Of a DNA stretch of 64,000 bases, positions 54,795 through 64,000 are shown piece by piece (the first letter of the stretch is position 1; each line of letters opens with the position of its first letter). Location: positions 1,736,001 through 1,800,000 of the forward strand of contig NZ_VRUR01000002.1 in NCBI RefSeq assembly GCF_008040165.1, read 5' to 3'. Below the pieces are notes generated by a model. The model worked only from the letters and a program-made list of their open reading frames with translations, made no database searches and had not been told where the DNA came from. Source of the DNA: Flagellimonas hymeniacidonis (GTDB lineage: Bacteria > Bacteroidota > Bacteroidia > Flavobacteriales > Flavobacteriaceae). Made by a program: the position numbers and the translations under genes.

Positions 54795-55328
54795 TTAGCT
54801 ATGCTCTTTTAATGCCATGGCAATTTTTTTGTTCCACTCCAATTGTTTTTTGGGGTTTCTGGAAAAGCTGGTTTCCCAATCGTACTGATCCTGAAAATCT
54901 TGAAGTTCTTGTAAAATCTCTTTATATATCTTACGTATCTCTGCTTTTACATTGTCAGAAAATGAAGTACGTTTTAACCTATTTCGCATCTTACGCGCAA
55001 AAAGTTCAGAGATATCAAAGTGAAGTTGTTCATGACTTAAAATTAGGTCATCACAAATTTCAGGTTTGTACCACGATTCATTTGGATAGAAATAAGTATT
55101 CACTTCAAAATCCAGTTCTACTTCATGATGAATTAGATTTGCCGAATATTTATAACTTATTCCACTAGCTGTAGTAGCGGCAGGTACTGCCGCTGGTGGC
55201 ACTTTACCTTTAAAATCTTTCCATGTAAGCCTAGTATCCTTATCCCATAAAACACCCTCTTCAATCTCTTGGGCATATCCCAAAAAACATAATTGTAAAA
55301 GGCATGTTATGACAATTATTTTACCCAA
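54795..55328 (-). CDS. DUF922-type exported protein with HExxH
   Basis: The 177-residue protein has a signal peptide (MGKIIVITCLLQLCFLGYAQ). LTWKDFKGKVP follows at about 33-43, and SHEQLHFDISE holds an HExxH pair with a downstream Glu, the zinc-peptidase-like core of DUF922. The rest is helical and charged. Peptidase activity is inferred from the motif only. Its start overlaps the OsmC gene's stop by 13 bases, so the two are translationally coupled. Confidence 0.8.
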   Translation of the reverse strand: MGKIIVITCLLQLCFLGYAQEIEEGVLWDKDTRLTWKDFKGKVPPAAVPAATTASGISYKYSANLIHHEVELDFEVNTYFYPNESWYKPEICDDLILSHEQLHFDISELFARKMRNRLKRTSFSDNVKAEIRKIYKEILQELQDFQDQYDWETSFSRNPKKQLEWNKKIAMALKEHS

Positions 55329-55720
55329 CGAAATTCTATTACTTTTTCAATATCAGGATGCAAGCTATAGTGCACTGGGCAAGTATTCGCCGTGTTTTCC
55401 AAGATTTTACGATGCTTACCAGAAACATTGGAAGGAAATTCCATTTTCACTTCAATTTTTGAAATACGTCTTGGATTGGCTGCCATATGCTTGGTGACTT
55501 CTGCAGTGGAACCCGTTAAATCTACCTCCAAATCCCTTGCTTTTATACCCATCATCGTCAACATACAACTTGCTAATCCAGTTGCTACGGTATCTGTGGG
55601 TGAAAACGCTTGCCCCAATCCATTGTTGTCAACTGGAGCATCTGTAATAAACTCATTGTTAGACCTTAAATGTAAACATGTAGTCCGTAATTCTCCTGTA
55701 TAAGTAACTTTAGAGGTCAT
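55316..55720 (-). CDS. OsmC-family peroxide reductase
   Basis: The 134-residue protein has the OsmC fold, with the two conserved cysteines in GLASCMLTMMGI and NTCPVHYSLHPDI. OsmC proteins reduce organic hydroperoxides with these cysteines. The segment FSPTDTVATGLASC is typical of the YhfA-like subgroup. It overlaps its neighbours on both sides (13 and 11 bases). Confidence 0.9.
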   Translation of the reverse strand: MTSKVTYTGELRTTCLHLRSNNEFITDAPVDNNGLGQAFSPTDTVATGLASCMLTMMGIKARDLEVDLTGSTAEVTKHMAANPRRISKIEVKMEFPSNVSGKHRKILENTANTCPVHYSLHPDIEKVIEFRWVK

Positions 55721-57845
55721 CTAGTTTTATTTCTTTAATTCGTAAACCATCGTATTCCATTAAATAACAAGCCCTGTTGTAATATCCAGACGACCAGTCA
55801 TTAAAATAGTTAAAACTATTACCGGTATACTCTGTCAATCCAATGATACTCGATGTCTCAAAAAAATTGTTTTTATGGGCAAGTTTTAACAAAACATCAA
55901 AGGTTACATCGAAACCACGTACTGCATAGCGATCTGCTTTTAACCCTCTATAACGTTTTCTATACGCTTTTGTAAACGCATCACTTACGGTTTCTCTATA
56001 AAAAGAAGGGTAACTAAACCTAAGGTTTGATAAATGTGTGCTGGAGACAGCGTCATTTTCAAAGGCACTATTGAAATTGGTTGTGAACATTCTCACAGAA
56101 ATCTCTTCGGTATTTGTAGAATTTAAAATAGAACTCACACTGGAGACCATATTGGGTTGATCGGTTTCTACAAAAACCCAGTTTTCTTTTTCTTCGGAAA
56201 GCATGATTAAAAACTCATCCAAATGCAAGGATTTGTTATCGATTATCTTGGCAATTTGGGCAGCCGGAAATTTCGTTAAAATAGAATCATGTGCCGCTTG
56301 ATGGGTTGAATCAGCAATAATGACCACATTCTGATCTTCATAATTTTTTTCTAAATAGGACAGCATTTTTATCCTAAGTACATTATCCGTAGGAACTGAA
56401 AAATACACATTGCTATGACTCAATTTACTGTCCGAAGTAATTGGTGCAATCACCGGGATATTTTTTGCCGCAGCTTGAACCGCGACCTCATCCAAAGCAT
56501 CGGAAGATACCGGGCCAATAATGGCATTTACGCCTTGTAGATTCTCCCTAAAAAGAATTTCCTTCACCTTTGCCTGGCTTAATTCCGTATCAAACGTTTT
56601 AACATCTACGGAAACACCCATTTTTTTAATGGAATCCAGAGCCACCATAGCCCCTGAATAAAATCCTGCACTTAGGCTAATATCTCTACGTGTTTTTATT
56701 TGGCTCACCGTTTTCTTGCGATCATTAAAATTGACTCGATCTAATCTAAAAGGGAGCATAAACAGCACTTTGGGCCTGTTTTGAACGTTGATACTGTCTA
56801 TTAGATTAATTTTATCCAAAACCAACGCATTTTTGACCTCTAGTCCTTCTGCGCTTGCTTTTGGAAGCTTTAGCACCATTCCAGCCTTTAAACCATTTTC
56901 CAAACTTGGATTAAGTAGAAAAAGTTCATCCCGGGTGATTTTTAGATTTTGGGTTAGCCTAAAAATGTTTTGCTTTGGTTTAACTTCATAAAAAATGAAG
57001 TTCTCTGTATTTACTTCACCCGAGGTATCCTTTTTCTTGGGAAGCCTCAAGACCATCCCTTCCTTAAGTCCTCCAGCGGCCATAATCTCTGGATTCAACT
57101 TAACTATAGAATCCGAAGGAATGCCGTATTCTTTTCCTAAACTGTACAATGTCTGCTTTGGCGGAACGGTGAACGAAGTATACAAGTCCACCTCTTGGCT
57201 TTCAAGACTATCTCCTTTGGGTCTGGGTAACTTTAATTCCTGCCCTATAGCCAAATGGTCGGGGCTACTTCTCAAATCGGGATTTAGCACCACCAAACTA
57301 TCTACAGTAATCCCATATTTATGGGCAATACTCCATCTTGTTTCTTTGGGCTGAACGACATAGGTTTCAAAATCCAGTTCTCGCTCATCATTTGGGTCCG
57401 GTTCCGGAAATTTAGGTATTTGCAATACCATTCCCTTTTTAAGAGGTTCTGAATATAGTTGTCTGTTATATCTTTTTAATTGTTCTTCTGTTATTTTGTA
57501 GCGTTGTGTAAGACCAAACAGCGTTTCTCTTTTTCTAACCCTGTGTCTGGAAAAGCTCAAGGGTTTGTCTTGCTCCTCAACTTTTTCTTCTTTGGGTTTT
57601 TCTTCTTGGGTTATTACAGAGCCATCCAAAGGAATAATTAAAATGGTATTGGCTTTTATATCTGCCGCCGTTTTAATCTCCTTATTGGATTGTAAAATGG
57701 TATATGGGGTTACACGATACTTTTGCGAAATACTTTGCAAAGTCTCCCCTTCCTTAACCGCATGTGTAGTATACTTTTGGGCAGAAACCTGAATTGAAGC
57801 CAAGAAAAAGACAACAATGCCCAGTCTTAAAATATGTTTTTTCAT
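55710..57845 (-). CDS. LysM-repeat protein fused to a periplasmic ligand-binding domain
   Basis: ATG 57845 gives an ATGA overlap with the guaA stop; the alternative at 57851 adds two residues. After a signal peptide (LASIQVSA) there are five LysM modules at about 24-70, 98-147, 160-210, 225-273 and 290-335. Each has a (G/K)xT-x-W/L-x-(S/G)-(I/L) type start. A type-1 periplasmic binding-protein domain follows (about 360-700; [32 protein letters not shown]). LysM binds peptidoglycan, so this may hold a ligand sensor at the cell wall. No partner transporter is adjacent. Confidence 0.88.
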   Translation of the reverse strand: MKKHILRLGIVVFFLASIQVSAQKYTTHAVKEGETLQSISQKYRVTPYTILQSNKEIKTAADIKANTILIIPLDGSVITQEEKPKEEKVEEQDKPLSFSRHRVRKRETLFGLTQRYKITEEQLKRYNRQLYSEPLKKGMVLQIPKFPEPDPNDERELDFETYVVQPKETRWSIAHKYGITVDSLVVLNPDLRSSPDHLAIGQELKLPRPKGDSLESQEVDLYTSFTVPPKQTLYSLGKEYGIPSDSIVKLNPEIMAAGGLKEGMVLRLPKKKDTSGEVNTENFIFYEVKPKQNIFRLTQNLKITRDELFLLNPSLENGLKAGMVLKLPKASAEGLEVKNALVLDKINLIDSINVQNRPKVLFMLPFRLDRVNFNDRKKTVSQIKTRRDISLSAGFYSGAMVALDSIKKMGVSVDVKTFDTELSQAKVKEILFRENLQGVNAIIGPVSSDALDEVAVQAAAKNIPVIAPITSDSKLSHSNVYFSVPTDNVLRIKMLSYLEKNYEDQNVVIIADSTHQAAHDSILTKFPAAQIAKIIDNKSLHLDEFLIMLSEEKENWVFVETDQPNMVSSVSSILNSTNTEEISVRMFTTNFNSAFENDAVSSTHLSNLRFSYPSFYRETVSDAFTKAYRKRYRGLKADRYAVRGFDVTFDVLLKLAHKNNFFETSSIIGLTEYTGNSFNYFNDWSSGYYNRACYLMEYDGLRIKEIKLDDL

Positions 57846-59374
57846 TCCCATTCTATAGTTGCAGGTGGCTTTGAGCTAATGTCATACACTACTCTATTAA
57901 CGCCTTTGACCTTATTTATTATATCATTGGAGGTTTTTTGTAAAAATTCATAGGGTAAATTCACCCAATCTGCTGTCATGCCATCTGTACTTTCCACGGC
58001 ACGAAGGGCAACACATTTTTCATAGGTACGTTCATCTCCCATAACTCCTACACTATTTACGGGCAAAAGCATAGCTCCGGCCTGCCAAACCTTATCATAA
58101 AGGCCCCATTTTTTCAATCCATCAATAAAAATGGCATCAACATCTTGTAAAATTGACACCTTTTCAGCAGTAATGTCACCTAAAATACGAATTCCCAAAC
58201 CAGGGCCTGGAAAAGGGTGACGCCCAAGAATTGATGGGTCCATTCCTAAATTTCTGCCTACTCTACGCACCTCATCTTTAAATAACAACTGTAGCGGTTC
58301 TACAATCTTCAATTTCATATAATCGGGTAATCCTCCTACATTATGATGACTTTTAATAACGGCAGAAGGACCTCCACTAGCTGATACAGATTCTATTCGA
58401 TCAGGATAAATGGTTCCCTGTGCCAACCACTTAGCATTTTCCACTAGATGCGCTTCATCATCAAAAACCTCAATAAAGACCCTGCCAATAATCTTTCTTT
58501 TACCTTCCGGATCAGATTCTCCTTTCAATGCATCCAAAAAACGTGCCGAAGCATCCACACCTTTAACATTGAGACCCATATGCTTATACTGGTCCAAAAC
58601 GCTTTCAAACTCATTTTTGCGCAACAATCCGTTGTTTACAAAAATGCAATGTAAATGACTTCCAATGGTTTTATGCAATAACATAGCTGCAACACTGGAA
58701 TCTACACCTCCAGAAAGTCCTAGAATCACTTTGTCATTTCCAATTTTCTCCTTGAGTTCGGCTACCGTGGTTTCTACAAAGGCATCTGGAGTCCAATCTT
58801 GTTGAAGCCCTGCAATTTTTACCAAAAAGTTTTCCAGCAATTTTTTACCATCCGTGGTATGGTATACTTCGGGATGAAACTGAATTCCATAGGTTTTTTC
58901 CCCCTCAATTCTAAAGGCTGCATTTTCAACATCGTGGGTACTGGCCAAACGAACTGCCGCTGTTGGCAATTGTTTGATGGTGTCACTATGGCTCATCCAA
59001 ACCTGACTTCCTTCTTGTAAACCCTCCAAAAATGCCTCATCATCTTTGGTAAAGGACAAATTTGCCCTTCCGTACTCTCTAGTTGCAGACGGTGCTACAT
59101 TTCCCCCATCAAAATGAGATAAATACTGTGCCCCATAACAAATACCAAGCAAGGGCTTTTTTCCCTTTATTTCAGATAAATCTGGATGTGGAACATTTTC
59201 ACCTCTTACTGAATGGGGAGAACCCGAAAGTATAACGGCTTTATAGATGGATAAGTCCTCTGGAGGATTGTTGTATGGTTTAATGTCTGAGTAAATATTG
59301 AGTTCCCTAACGCGTCTTGCGATCAACTGAGTGTACTGAGAACCAAAATCTAGAATAAGTACGTTGTTCTGCAT
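57842..59374 (-). CDS. guaA: GMP synthase (glutamine-hydrolysing)
   Basis: GuaA aminates XMP to GMP. ATG 59374 ([16 protein letters not shown]) is chosen; a TTG five codons upstream is the alternative. The glutaminase has the nucleophile Cys79 in GICYGAQ and the His-Glu in FHPEVYHT. The ATP-pyrophosphatase P-loop is [12 protein letters not shown], and the C-terminal dimerisation domain ends PPATIEWE. About 510 residues, typical. It is the first gene of the operon with the LysM fusion, OsmC and DUF922 genes. Confidence 0.96.
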   Translation of the reverse strand: MQNNVLILDFGSQYTQLIARRVRELNIYSDIKPYNNPPEDLSIYKAVILSGSPHSVRGENVPHPDLSEIKGKKPLLGICYGAQYLSHFDGGNVAPSATREYGRANLSFTKDDEAFLEGLQEGSQVWMSHSDTIKQLPTAAVRLASTHDVENAAFRIEGEKTYGIQFHPEVYHTTDGKKLLENFLVKIAGLQQDWTPDAFVETTVAELKEKIGNDKVILGLSGGVDSSVAAMLLHKTIGSHLHCIFVNNGLLRKNEFESVLDQYKHMGLNVKGVDASARFLDALKGESDPEGKRKIIGRVFIEVFDDEAHLVENAKWLAQGTIYPDRIESVSASGGPSAVIKSHHNVGGLPDYMKLKIVEPLQLLFKDEVRRVGRNLGMDPSILGRHPFPGPGLGIRILGDITAEKVSILQDVDAIFIDGLKKWGLYDKVWQAGAMLLPVNSVGVMGDERTYEKCVALRAVESTDGMTADWVNLPYEFLQKTSNDIINKVKGVNRVVYDISSKPPATIEWE

Positions 59375-59585
59375 GGGCAAAAATAGCAATTTGCTTTAGT
59401 TGAAAAAGTATCTTTTGAGGATATTTGCAACAACTTATTTAAGGGGTTATCAACACAGTCATATCATCATTGTTTTCACACTTTAAGCATCCACTTTTTA
59501 ACCCAAAACCACTGGAATATAACGTCAAGTAGTTTTTTTCTTAACATTTTTCATCATTACTTTGCTTTCCTAAACACATTTAACC

Positions 59586-60245
59586 ATGATCAAAGGATTT
59601 ATCTTCGATTTAGATGGGGTGATCACAGATACTGCAGAATCACATTACATGGCATGGAAAAAATTATCCGATGAAATGGGCTGGGCGTTTGACCATGAGG
59701 TCAACGATAAACTCCGTGGTATTTCCCGTATGGATTCCATCCAGGTCATTTTAGATCATAACAGCGCCACTTTGGATGAAGCTGCCATGGCCCAACTTGC
59801 AGCTAAAAAAAATGACATCTACGTCGCCAGTCTAGAAACCATGACTCCAGAAGATTATCTGCCAGGAGCCAAAGAGCTTTTGACCCATTTAAGAACAGAA
59901 GGATTTAGTGTAGCGTTGGGAAGTGCCAGTAAAAATGCCATAAAAGTGTTGGAACAATTGAATGCTGCAGCATATTTTGATGTTATTGGCGATGGCAATA
60001 GCGTCTCTAAAAGCAAACCTGAACCAGATATTTTTCTCCATGGTGCGGAGAGATTAAATCTGCAGCCTGATGAATGCATTGTTTTTGAAGATGCAGAAAG
60101 TGGCATTGATGCGGCAAAAGCCGGCGGATTCCATAGTGTGGGTATTGGGCCTAAAGACAGAGTAGGTCATGCAGATTTACGTTTTGACACTATGAAAGAA
60201 GCTACTTTATTCGAAATAAAATCATACTTTAAAGACTTGTTTTAA
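59586..60245 (+). CDS. pgmB: Beta-phosphoglucomutase
   Basis: PgmB converts beta-glucose 1-phosphate to glucose 6-phosphate. The 219-residue HAD protein has the nucleophile Asp8 and acid/base Asp10 (FIFDLDGVITDT). LRGISRMDS is the specificity loop, and LGSASKNA, the KPEPDIF lysine and VFEDAESGIDAA are also present. In most operons pgmB accompanies a GH65 phosphorylase that makes beta-glucose 1-phosphate. Here the next gene, 12 bases downstream, is a GH65 protein with a signal peptide and hydrolase-type residues, so the source of the substrate is unclear. Confidence 0.93.
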   Translation: MIKGFIFDLDGVITDTAESHYMAWKKLSDEMGWAFDHEVNDKLRGISRMDSIQVILDHNSATLDEAAMAQLAAKKNDIYVASLETMTPEDYLPGAKELLTHLRTEGFSVALGSASKNAIKVLEQLNAAAYFDVIGDGNSVSKSKPEPDIFLHGAERLNLQPDECIVFEDAESGIDAAKAGGFHSVGIGPKDRVGHADLRFDTMKEATLFEIKSYFKDLF

Positions 60246-60257
60246 AAGTCTTTAAAA

Positions 60258-62291
60258 ATGAAAAACACATGTTGCATTTTATTTACCCTCTTAATGGGTG
60301 TTTCTATTCTTGCCCAAGAAGATGGATGGAGCATTTCCTCTAAAAAAGTTGAAAAATATACTGGGATTGTAACCGCAAATGGCAGAATTGGGATCTTGCC
60401 CGAGGACAAACCTTTCCAAACCAAATCCATAATTCTTAATAATGTATACGATAAAGAATCTCCTTTAGGGGTAAGTCGTATTCTATTGGGAATGAACTTT
60501 GCCAATTTAGAGGTCGAAATTGATGGTGAAAAAGTCACTGAAGAACATGTATCTAATTGGCAACAAACATTAAATATGAAGACTGCTGGTTTCACCACCA
60601 GTTTTACATTTAAAGACAAAGCAAAAGTTTCTTATACCATTTACGCTCTGCGCAATGTTCAGTATTCGGGTTATATAGATGTTCAAATAGAACCATTAAA
60701 GAATATCGATGTAAAAGCAACAGGAATCATTAGTACTCCAGACGAATACCACAGCCCCAATAGTACTTTTAGGGTACTTCAAGATTTAGAAACTACAATG
60801 CCCATTCTTCAAACAGTGGCTGAAAGTAGGTTGGGAAAACACCTAGTGGGTACTTCGGCCACATTTATTTGGCATGCAATTAATTCAACTAGAGAGCACC
60901 AACGACCTCAGCTTGTCCATGAACAAGTTTCAGCCTATGATAATCGACTGTCTTTTGAGAAAACATTGAAAAAAGGAGAAGCATTTGAATTTGCATGGAC
61001 CGGAGCTGTATGCTCCACCCAAGATTTTGATGACCCACAAACAGAGTCTGAACGATTTGTAATTTTTAATTTATTGACCCCACGAGCTGATTTGTTAGAT
61101 CAACACAAAAAATTATGGGAGGAACTATGGGAAGGAGATATTGTTATTGAGGGAAATCTTCAAGATCAATTGGATGTACGTTTGGCGCTCTACCATTTAT
61201 ATGCATTTTCAAGAGGTGACTCTGATTTGAGCATTGCTCCAATGGGGCTGTCCTCCCAAAACTATAATGGCCATATTTTCTGGGATACGGAGCTATGGAT
61301 GTTCCCTCCTTTACTCATGTTGAATCAAGACATAGCGCGTTCCTTGGTCAATTACCGTTCGGACCGACTAGGCAAAGCGAAAGAAAAAGCTATCAACTTT
61401 GGCTATAAAGGTGCCATGTTCCCCTGGGAAAGCGATGATACTGGAGAAGAGGCCACACCTGCATGGGCCTTGACGGGAACTTTTGAACACCACATCACTG
61501 CAGATGTTTCAATCGCTTTTTGGAACTATTATCGTGTTTCTCAAAATCTGGATTGGCTAAAATCCAAAGGATATCCATTAATGAAGGAAGTTGCTGATTA
61601 CTGGGTGAGTCGTTCTACAAAAAATGATGATGGCAGTTACAGCATTAAAAATGTGGTTGGCGCTAATGAGTTTGCTCCCAATGTAGATGATAATGCATTT
61701 ACAAATGGCTCCGCAATCACTGCATTGCAGTTTGCGACAAAGGCAGCGGGCGTATTGGGAGAAACTGCAAATCCAAAATGGAACCAAGTGGCATCCAAAA
61801 TCAGGATATTAAAATTCCCGGATGGAACAACAAAGGAACATGCCACTTATGAAGGTGAAATCATTAAACAAGCAGACGTTAACCTACTCACCTATCCTTT
61901 GAATGTAGTCAGTGATGACGCTACAGTTCTAAAAGATTTAAAATATTATGAGCCAAAATTATCTCCAGAAGGCCCAGCCATGGGGCAATCTGTGTTTGCG
62001 GTCATCTATGCGCGTTTGGGGAACACCAAAGAAGCCTATCGTTTGTTCCGAAGAAGTTTTGAACCAAATAAACGTCCACCCTTTGGAGCATTGGCTGAAG
62101 CGGCCACTAGTGACAATCCCTATTTCGCTACGGGTGCAGGAGGTATGTTACAGGTTGTGCTATTTGGTTTTGGAGGTTTGAACATCACCAATGAAGGAAT
62201 CATTCAGAAAAATCCCGTTCTCCCTAAAGAATGGAAATCGTTGACCCTAAAGGGTATTGGGCCTAAGAAGGATACGTATCGAATCGAGTAG
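60258..62291 (+). CDS. Secreted GH65 glycoside hydrolase, hydrolase-type active site
   Basis: The 677-residue protein has a signal peptide (MKNTCCILFTLLMGVSILAQ), unlike cytosolic GH65 phosphorylases. The (alpha/alpha)6 barrel shows DTELWMFPPLLM and GANEFAPNVDDNAFTN, with catalytic acid Glu471. The phosphate-binding motif of phosphorylases (HGSSLSP-like) is replaced by SPEGPAMGQS, as in hydrolases. Glu614 (LAEAATSDN), 143 residues after the acid and before FATGAGGMLQ, is the likely general base. GH65 hydrolases act on alpha-glucosides such as kojibiose, and a Flavobacterium member is known. Exact linkage here is unknown. Confidence 0.85.
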   Translation: MKNTCCILFTLLMGVSILAQEDGWSISSKKVEKYTGIVTANGRIGILPEDKPFQTKSIILNNVYDKESPLGVSRILLGMNFANLEVEIDGEKVTEEHVSNWQQTLNMKTAGFTTSFTFKDKAKVSYTIYALRNVQYSGYIDVQIEPLKNIDVKATGIISTPDEYHSPNSTFRVLQDLETTMPILQTVAESRLGKHLVGTSATFIWHAINSTREHQRPQLVHEQVSAYDNRLSFEKTLKKGEAFEFAWTGAVCSTQDFDDPQTESERFVIFNLLTPRADLLDQHKKLWEELWEGDIVIEGNLQDQLDVRLALYHLYAFSRGDSDLSIAPMGLSSQNYNGHIFWDTELWMFPPLLMLNQDIARSLVNYRSDRLGKAKEKAINFGYKGAMFPWESDDTGEEATPAWALTGTFEHHITADVSIAFWNYYRVSQNLDWLKSKGYPLMKEVADYWVSRSTKNDDGSYSIKNVVGANEFAPNVDDNAFTNGSAITALQFATKAAGVLGETANPKWNQVASKIRILKFPDGTTKEHATYEGEIIKQADVNLLTYPLNVVSDDATVLKDLKYYEPKLSPEGPAMGQSVFAVIYARLGNTKEAYRLFRRSFEPNKRPPFGALAEAATSDNPYFATGAGGMLQVVLFGFGGLNITNEGIIQKNPVLPKEWKSLTLKGIGPKKDTYRIE

Positions 62292-62357
62292 TCCTTAAAG
62301 GGCTATTTTAAAATTCTTGATTTTAAATACCTATTTTTAATAGGTAAACCAACCTCA

Positions 62358-64000
62358 ATGAAATCCCCTAAACTTCTCTTCTTTCTTTTATTCAACTTTT
62401 ATTTGTGCATTAATGCACAGGAAAATAAAAGATTGGACAGCTTATTAAAAGTATATCAGCTTTATCCAGAAAATGAAGAAAGGATAAGTACCGCAAAGGA
62501 AATATTTCTTCTAACCAAAAAATCAAATCCTGAAATAGCTCTAAATTACCTGCACAATGGACTTGCAATCTCCCAAAGTATAAAATTTCATAAAGGGGAG
62601 GCGGAAGCCTTTAAGAATCTAGGATTTTATTATCATTACCATTACCTACCAGATTCTGTTCCATTTTATTTGGAAAAGGCCATAACGGCCTTCAAAGCTC
62701 TTGACAATGGAAAAGAAGTATTTGCGTCTCTTCATGAATGGACTCGGTTTGAAAATCTCGAAGGCAATTTTTCAAAGGCCGAAAAACTTTCTGATAGTAC
62801 AATAAGTATAGCAAAGCATTTAGGCAATGGAAAAATGTTGACAGATGCTTTTCAAAGAAGGTCCACTATTTATTTGGACAAAGGGGAATTCAAATTAGCC
62901 ATTGAGCAATTAATAAATGCATCCCGAGTGTTGGATACGTTAACACCCAAAGATCCGATTAAACAAGCCATTGTTGATGTTGGCATTGGGAGGACAGAGA
63001 TGTTGAGGAACAACAGTGAAGCTTCATTGAATTACCTAAATAAAGGTCTTGAAACTTTCAAAACTTATGATGATACTTATTGGTTAGCTATAACTTTTAT
63101 GGAAATAGGATCAGCATATTATCATCTTGAAAATTATGACAAAGCGTTCGAGAATTATGGCGCCAGTTTAAAGGAAAGCCACAAAATGGAACGGGATGAT
63201 TTTGTAGGGGCCAATCTTGGTAACATAGGAGCTGTCTTGATGGAACAAGGTGAATACAAAAAGGCTCTTGAATACCATTTTAAATCCAATGAGATTTCAC
63301 TAAAAAGGGGGTCGGTCAACAACCAAATAATTGCATACAACGATATAGCTTCAACTTACTTTCTGATGGAAGATTATCCAAAATCAATCGAAAATTTTAC
63401 CAACGCCATAAAACTGGCCGATTCTATCGGTTCTTTAGACAATTTATTGGATGCCTACGAGGAAAGAGCTGAAGTATATGAAAAAATAGGTGATACTAAA
63501 AAGGCCCTAAACGATTACAAGTTGTTTCAAAAACTAAATGATTCTGTTTTCAATCTTTCTAAATCCAAGCAAATCGAGGAACTTAAAACACAGTACGAAA
63601 CTGAAAAAAAGGAACAGCAAATCGCTCTTCAAGAAAAAGAAATTACCGTGTTGGAACAACAAGCTGAAATCAGTACCCTTCAAAAAATACTCCTGGGTGG
63701 TTTATTGGTATTATCTCTGATTGGATTCTATGGAATCCGCCAAAAACTAAAACGCAACAAGCTCGAAAAAGAAAAGGTGGATGCTGAACTCGCCTTCAAA
63801 AAGAAAGAATTGACCACCCACGCCCTTCATCTAGCCAAAAAGAACGAAGTTTTGGAAGGTCTAAAACAAAAGGCCCAAGAACTCAAAGAAAAGGAGGAGT
63901 CCAAAAAAGGGTACCAACAACTCATCAGAACCATCAATTTTGATTTACAAGATGATAACAATTGGGAAAATTTTGCCCGCTACTTTGAAGAAGTTCATAA
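62358..64000 (+). CDS. TPR membrane-anchored transcriptional regulator, N-terminal part (incomplete)
   Basis: ATG 62358 opens a frame with no stop before the window edge (547 codons). The signal peptide ends CINAQ. About seven tetratricopeptide repeats follow (30-390), a coiled coil (395-450, KKEQQIALQEKEITVLEQQAEI), a membrane helix (455-472, ILLGGLLVLSLIGFYGI) and a second coiled coil. The visible end, NFARYFEEVHK, is the lead-in that in other flavobacterial proteins precedes a LuxR-like helix-turn-helix domain, so the DNA-binding part is probably just outside. It may regulate the preceding sugar genes. A CCTATT-TTT-AATAGG hairpin lies 14 bases upstream of the start. Confidence 0.8.
   Translation, partial: MKSPKLLFFLLFNFYLCINAQENKRLDSLLKVYQLYPENEERISTAKEIFLLTKKSNPEIALNYLHNGLAISQSIKFHKGEAEAFKNLGFYYHYHYLPDSVPFYLEKAITAFKALDNGKEVFASLHEWTRFENLEGNFSKAEKLSDSTISIAKHLGNGKMLTDAFQRRSTIYLDKGEFKLAIEQLINASRVLDTLTPKDPIKQAIVDVGIGRTEMLRNNSEASLNYLNKGLETFKTYDDTYWLAITFMEIGSAYYHLENYDKAFENYGASLKESHKMERDDFVGANLGNIGAVLMEQGEYKKALEYHFKSNEISLKRGSVNNQIIAYNDIASTYFLMEDYPKSIENFTNAIKLADSIGSLDNLLDAYEERAEVYEKIGDTKKALNDYKLFQKLNDSVFNLSKSKQIEELKTQYETEKKEQQIALQEKEITVLEQQAEISTLQKILLGGLLVLSLIGFYGIRQKLKRNKLEKEKVDAELAFKKKELTTHALHLAKKNEVLEGLKQKAQELKEKEESKKGYQQLIRTINFDLQDDNNWENFARYFEEVH

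Noticed and set aside
54785..55168. Open frame of 127 codons on the plus strand
   Set aside because: It lies wholly opposite the DUF922-type gene, which has a signal peptide, an HExxH motif and operon coupling.

Overview
The window looks like the chromosome of a marine Flavobacteriaceae (Bacteroidota). The evidence is an AT-rich genome, several start regions with the Bacteroidota -7 box TAnnTTTG, many short-signal lipoproteins, LytTR and TPR regulators, PQQ-type sugar dehydrogenase and FAS1 lipoproteins, and a TPR-coiled-coil regulator of the kind common in this family. I cannot fix the genus from sequence alone. I see no rRNA, tRNA, CRISPR array, prophage or transposase.

Layout. 1-8118 (minus strand): start of an M48-type metallopeptidase lipoprotein, then a GlgE-pathway operon read glgE, maltokinase, glgB, GH31 alpha-glucosidase. 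8288-12296 (plus): collagen-like lipoprotein, two MsrB genes (one lipoprotein, one cytosolic), a DUF1572/DinB-like protein, lipoamide dehydrogenase and a DUF3817 protein. 12293-17453: PQQ-type sugar dehydrogenase, aroQ, four small outer-membrane-type proteins and xerD. 17595-19286: a GH13 oligo-1,6-glucosidase. 19322-20191: a cassette-like insert, with one lipoprotein gene bracketed by near-palindromic GTTGyACAACGT boxes and followed by a strongly folded repeat. 20302-26536: NDH-2, an M20 amidohydrolase, an ECF sigma factor with a membrane partner, an acyltransferase, a CoA pyrophosphatase and a cyclophilin. 26533-33990: TRIC-type channel and RDD protein, divergent from a six-gene SpoIIM / membrane protein / DUF4129 / DUF4350 / MoxR / DUF58 operon. 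34000-36668: small protein, FabK-like enzyme, mnmA. 37109-41577: two FAS1 lipoproteins with four and five domains, each followed by a clear terminator. 41858-48203: yidC, pyrG, DUF3820, then a Tat-exported TIM-barrel protein overlapping an M81 lipoprotein. 48213-54778: a LytTR response regulator and TPR histidine kinase, divergent from four secreted-protein genes, three of which are paralogues of a family I do not recognise. 54795-59374: DUF922-type HExxH protein, OsmC, five-LysM/ligand-binding fusion, guaA. 59586-64000: pgmB, a secreted GH65 enzyme and a TPR regulator that runs off the window.

How the genes fit together. Alpha-glucan metabolism appears at three separate places: the GlgE pathway, the alpha-1,6-glucosidase, and pgmB/GH65. 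The window has maltokinase, GlgE and GlgB but no trehalose synthase.

The best candidate for something undescribed is the 48213-54778 locus. The two-component genes are divergent from the secreted paralogues, and the intergenic region carries two near-identical direct repeats exactly 21 bp apart. That is the layout LytTR domains bind, so the system and its targets are probably linked.
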